Of a stretch of 64,000 nucleotides of DNA, positions 60,004 to 64,000 are shown one piece after another. Position 1 is the stretch's first letter; each line of letters opens with the position of its first letter. The position numbers and the translations under genes were made by a program. Below the pieces are notes generated by a model. That model was not told the DNA's origin. It searched no databases and worked only from the letters and a program-made list of their open reading frames with translations. Origin of the DNA: Adiantum capillus-veneris (Eukaryota > Streptophyta > Polypodiopsida > Polypodiales > Pteridaceae); assembly GCA_014529385.2 (NCBI GenBank), contig CM043962.1:44943098-45007097 (forward strand). Reading direction: 5' to 3'.

Positions 60004-60889
60004 TGACTGCTGAAGATGTGCAATAGATATATGCTAAAACCTGATCCCCATTATGAGCCATAACAGATAAATATGTAGAATACACTTGATGACAATGTTA
60101 GATGTTTGCTTTTTACTCTCAATAAGCTACTCTCGACAGTTGCTATGTACTGGTTTGTTAAAAAGTTGCTCGGCTTATATAGACATATTGTTGACTGAAC
60201 CCAATGGTTGTGTGTTTATAAAAAAAAAAAAGCACTTTACTTCGTATGCCTCGTCTAGTTTGCTTTAGCTTCTGTCTCTAAATCTGTCCTGGGGGACGGA
60301 TCTTTTACCATAGACTCTGAAGGGATGAAGGTGTTATGGATTACTGGCGGTTTGTATCCACCCAAGATCGAGATCACTAGCTCGTATGAAGACCGTATAT
60401 CGGTATTTCAACTATGGGCGAACATACACTTGCTATCCATTGCCACTTGCAATTTAACACATAAAATGGTTTGGTAGTTTGTTGTGGTGTTATATTGTGA
60501 AGGTGGGACCGCCTTGTACATAAAGGGGAAAACTTACCTTGTAAAAACTCTCACCTGTATGAGGTTTCGTATTTTCTGCACTACTCTGTTGTGTATATCG
60601 CACGATGGCGTTCTGCCGCTTGTAAGGAATACCTTTGCTTGGTTGAGCTGAGACGTTTTGTGCGCTCTCTACTAGCTTCACACTCCCGGATCTTGTGCTG
60701 AGTATGATCCCGGAGTGAATGGTATTGAAGGCCTGCCTCGATGGGGGGAAGCGTGCAGAGTTCATGCCCTTCTAAAGCGTGACAGAAGCTCGCCTATAAA
60801 TAAATCATAAGGTGAGCACCTATGCTCACTTAGCACTGTGATTTGTGACCTCCGTGTTGCATTCAATTCTGCGTTGCTGTGTGACTTCA
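60004..60889. other. Mostly non-coding; two weak open frames
   Basis: A plus-strand frame open from 60259 to 60477 (DGSFTIDSEGMKVLWITGG) and a minus-strand ATG frame of 91 codons at 60490-60765 show no known domain. A TATA-like CCTATAAATAAA is at 60793-60804. Codon usage is not distinctive enough to call either a gene. Confidence 0.3.
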
Positions 60890-60891
60890 TC

Positions 60892-60945
60892 ATGCCGAAA
60901 AAAAGTGATAAAGCTATCATGGAGGCTTCTGCATCAAATTTACAG
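60892..60945 (+). CDS. Candidate first exon of an unidentified host gene
   Basis: ATG 60892 opens an 18-codon stretch (MPKKSDKAIMEASASNLQ) ending CAG, followed by GT at 60946 and then a T-rich, intron-like sequence. A TATAAA box lies 97 bp upstream of the ATG (60795-60800). The following 3 kb resembles plant intron sequence, with occasional GTAAGT and TTGCAG sites, but I could not chain further exons. Low-confidence inference. Confidence 0.25.
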
Positions 60946-62662
60946 GTTTTATTTCTGTTGGTTTCAATTTTTTTTTAAAAAAAGGGGGATATTGTAAATC
61001 TGATTCTGCCTGTTTGCTTAAAGGGAAATAATGCTTCAAATTTATGATTGAGATATCAATTAACATTGGTAAAATTAAACTGCTCTTTCAATTGGATCTG
61101 GTGCTTGAGGAATTGTTTGGACTCGTTACTGGATGGCATTTTGGAAATCATGGCTGGGGCATATTGCTACCGGATGATTGTGACTCGTGCTGTTGACTTT
61201 AGGGCAGCCAAGTGGGATTTAATGTGCTGCGGATATTGAAGTTATGCATACCATTAAATGGTTGGTTAATTTGAAGCGTTTAAAACTTGAAAATGTCTGT
61301 TGACACGGCTTTTTGCCGGGGTTGTTGCTTACTGGTTGTAATTTGGAGGCTAAAATGAAACTTTTTTAGGAATTGTTGTTACTCACCAACGGTAAGAAAC
61401 CCTAAAAATGGTTATTTCAAGGGTGACTTACTCCTTCCCGCTTGGTTCTATACTTGGAGTTATGAGTGTTTACCAGCAAGGATATGGATTTTTTACTCTC
61501 TCCAGCTTACTAGACAGACTGAAGGTATGTAGTCTTGTTTTAATTTTTTAAAATAAACCCTGTTCTGGAACTGATTTATCTGATTAGGGTATTATGGTAT
61601 GTGTTTACCTCTGGACTGTTGGAAGATATGAGCCTCTTAGACTAAAGTTGAAGATTTCCGTTTTATAAACAGTTTGTGGGAACAAATTCCAGGTTCTATA
61701 AATCAGGGTACTTTTGGGATTTGATAAATCTGACCCTGGTGGATTGGAAATGCCAGTTCTCTTGTTGATATATATGTATGGCTGTATTGTGGTTTGGAAG
61801 GCATTCTGTCTATTAAGGAAAGGGTTGTTCTGACTGGCTGAGGATGCTTATTTTTTGGAAGAAGGTAAGTATGAATCTGATACTGCAGGGATTTGAATCG
61901 GGCTGATGTTTTAAAAAACATATAAAATATGTATTGCTCAAAACTGTGCGCGGAGATTGTCGGATTCCCTGATAAGCTGTAAAACTAAAGGTTCGGTTTA
62001 CGCTGGGTACATTTACTGAACTCAGGCTGACTTCGTCCTTAGTACTAATACCTAAATGTCGTGAATAGTCTAAAGAGACTCTGACTGAACTAAAAACGTT
62101 GTTCCGAGTTGTTGCCTAATTGGATGATGCTCAGAAAGCTGTAAATGACTTCACATACCCTATTTTGGTGGAAATTGGTTGTTTTTTCTCTCTCGTTTGT
62201 TTTTTCCATAATACATCACAAGATGGGTAATGTAATGGAGGGTCTGCTTGGCGAATCACTGATTCAGCTTATCAAATGATTTCTTCTGGCTGTGATTGTT
62301 TTTTACCTTGAGTAATACAAATAAACATTACAGCATCTGACTCGCTTCGTATATGCTCTCTCTTATATATTTGAACTTTTCTTGGCCTACTAGTATGCAA
62401 TATATACTACGGAAAGTTTATAGATGTTCTTGGCTTGATACATTTACTTCGATTATATTTTGGAAATTGTCTGGACTTGCTCTATTGACTGAGCTGTCTA
62501 AAATACTACGGTATGATATTTGGTTTTATTACGAACTTGGACAAAAGTTTGTCAGTCATTGCATAATGACAGAGACAGTTTTTTATAATATTTGGGAATA
62601 TAACTTGAAAGGGCTTAGATCTGAAAATTAGTTAATGGGTTATCTCTATTTAAAAAAATAAA

Positions 62663-62714
<52 letters not shown>

Positions 62715-63380
62715 TTATATGGAAAGATTTTTGGATTAAGAACTTGTCCGAAAGTTTGAATTTTTCTATACTTCTCATTTCGAATGAGGTGCTGTCCGTA
62801 ACAGAAAACTGGCCATTGATGGCATATAGTTTGTAGTCCTCTCTTGTCTGATTAAGAAAGTAGTTCGTGTCTGGCTTTGATAATCTGCCTATAAAACCTA
62901 CTAAGGTTTTGCAAAAAAAATTAAAAAGTTTTAATCCAAAAATTAAACAGCTACACTATGATGATTTCACTTTCCTTATTGGATTGGCAATAATCCAAGG
63001 ATCTTTTTCATTAAAAACAAGATACTAGTTAAGAACTATGTTTTTTTAAAGTGACATGGATAACAACTGGGATGCCCAACATCACCTGCATACAGTCACG
63101 TGCTAACGAATTGTTTTCTTGTGGCTATGGGTGTAGGTGAGGGCTACCTTCTTTGATTAAAGCATTCAGTTCTAAGTTATTGATGACTGTGGATGTTCGC
63201 TTAACTTGAAGCTACATTACTCCAAAATTGGGGACGATTGCATCCCATGATTTACATTGATATCTTTACTGCCTTGTACAAAATTTATTTTCAACTGCAA
63301 ATAGATTATTGTACAAATCCATTGTATTGTCCTAGAATTAGTGGTCTGTGAACTGTAGTGTTCGTTTGCGTATATAGAGG

Positions 63381-63532
<152 letters not shown>

Positions 63533-63849
63533 ATCACCAGGGTCCAGTGTATTTTAATCGGATCAAATACGTTAGATTTTAAGCTTGCCTTTAAGAAAAT
63601 TGGGAAATTTACATAAATTTTAGTGTAATTACCGGTGAAATCTTCAAATTTTGACAAAAAAAACGGGAGAATTTCAAGTTTGCCACCTAGTTTCATCAGT
63701 TAGGGAAAATGTATTTTTCTAGCCCTATTGCAGGCTGCTGCTGCTGCCGCTTCCCACATCGTTCATTTAATGTTCTCTTCCCACGTTAGATGGCAAGCCA
63801 TCAAGCTTGATGGCTAACCATCAAGCTATTCCTATATTTTATTTTAGGG

Positions 63850-63990
63850 AAAATTCCAAAATACCTCTGCAATTTGTGGAAATTCCCAAAATACCCCTCA
63901 AATTTCAAAAACTCCCAATTTACTCCTCAATTTGACAAAAAATTTGCGAAATGCTCTTCAATATCTTCAAAATTCCCAAAATGAGCCGAG
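63850..63990 (-). repeat. Dispersed repeat, copy 2
   Basis: The reverse complement is collinear with 55168-55310, with roughly 85% identity by eye. The window ends within or just after it. Confidence 0.85.
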
Positions 63991-64000
63991 CCGGGGATAG

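Overview
The window reads as nuclear DNA of a land plant, most likely a seed-free vascular plant such as a fern or lycophyte. The lineage is an inference from element content and simple-repeat style, not proven. No complete host gene is recognisable. Almost all coding sequence belongs to retroelements set in AT-rich non-coding DNA. Long (TC)n, (TG)n, (TA)n and poly-G arrays interrupt that DNA every few kilobases.

Layout. 1-9.6 kb: degraded repeat DNA with the 3' end of an old LTR element (about 4.28-4.7 kb), a gag-like relic (5.46-5.64 kb, minus) and a 150-bp (TG)n array. 9.61-14.84 kb: Copia A, complete but broken, with 5-bp target duplication AACCT. 15.56-20.76 kb: Copia B, intact, with one 1393-codon gag-pol frame, LTRs differing at one site in 286, and target duplication GTTAA. 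20.8-28.1 kb: non-coding, with minisatellites and a duplicated (TG)n-linked repeat. 28.17-33.33 kb: Copia C, nearly intact, with one nonsense codon and two frameshifts, target duplication CAATT. 34.2-35.9 kb: a tandem duplication of an 873-bp unit. 36.95-39.46 kb: a Penelope-like reverse transcriptase element. All four of these elements lie on the minus strand.

40.2-60.0 kb is one nested and rearranged locus. A non-LTR retrotransposon (LINE) was split inside its second reading frame by a minus-strand Ty3/gypsy element of about 13 kb with 0.6-kb LTRs and target duplication GATCC. A segment of about 5.75 kb (54,246-59,998) was then inverted, with one breakpoint inside the gypsy 5' LTR. The 5' part of the LINE therefore lies on the plus strand at 56.5-59.86 kb, followed by a reversed LTR remnant. 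The 3' part lies on the minus strand at 40.2-41.05 kb.

The gypsy element has unusual coding content. Its gag is very long and carries at least three CCHC knuckles, and it has a protease-like domain in the usual place before reverse transcriptase. A second retropepsin-like domain with a DTGA motif lies after integrase, and a separate small acidic reading frame lies between pol and the 3' LTR. A Helitron-like 3' terminus lies at 56,310. The last 4 kb is non-coding, except for a weak candidate host first exon behind a TATA box near 60.8-60.95 kb. It ends in a repeat that is the reverse complement of one at 55.17 kb.
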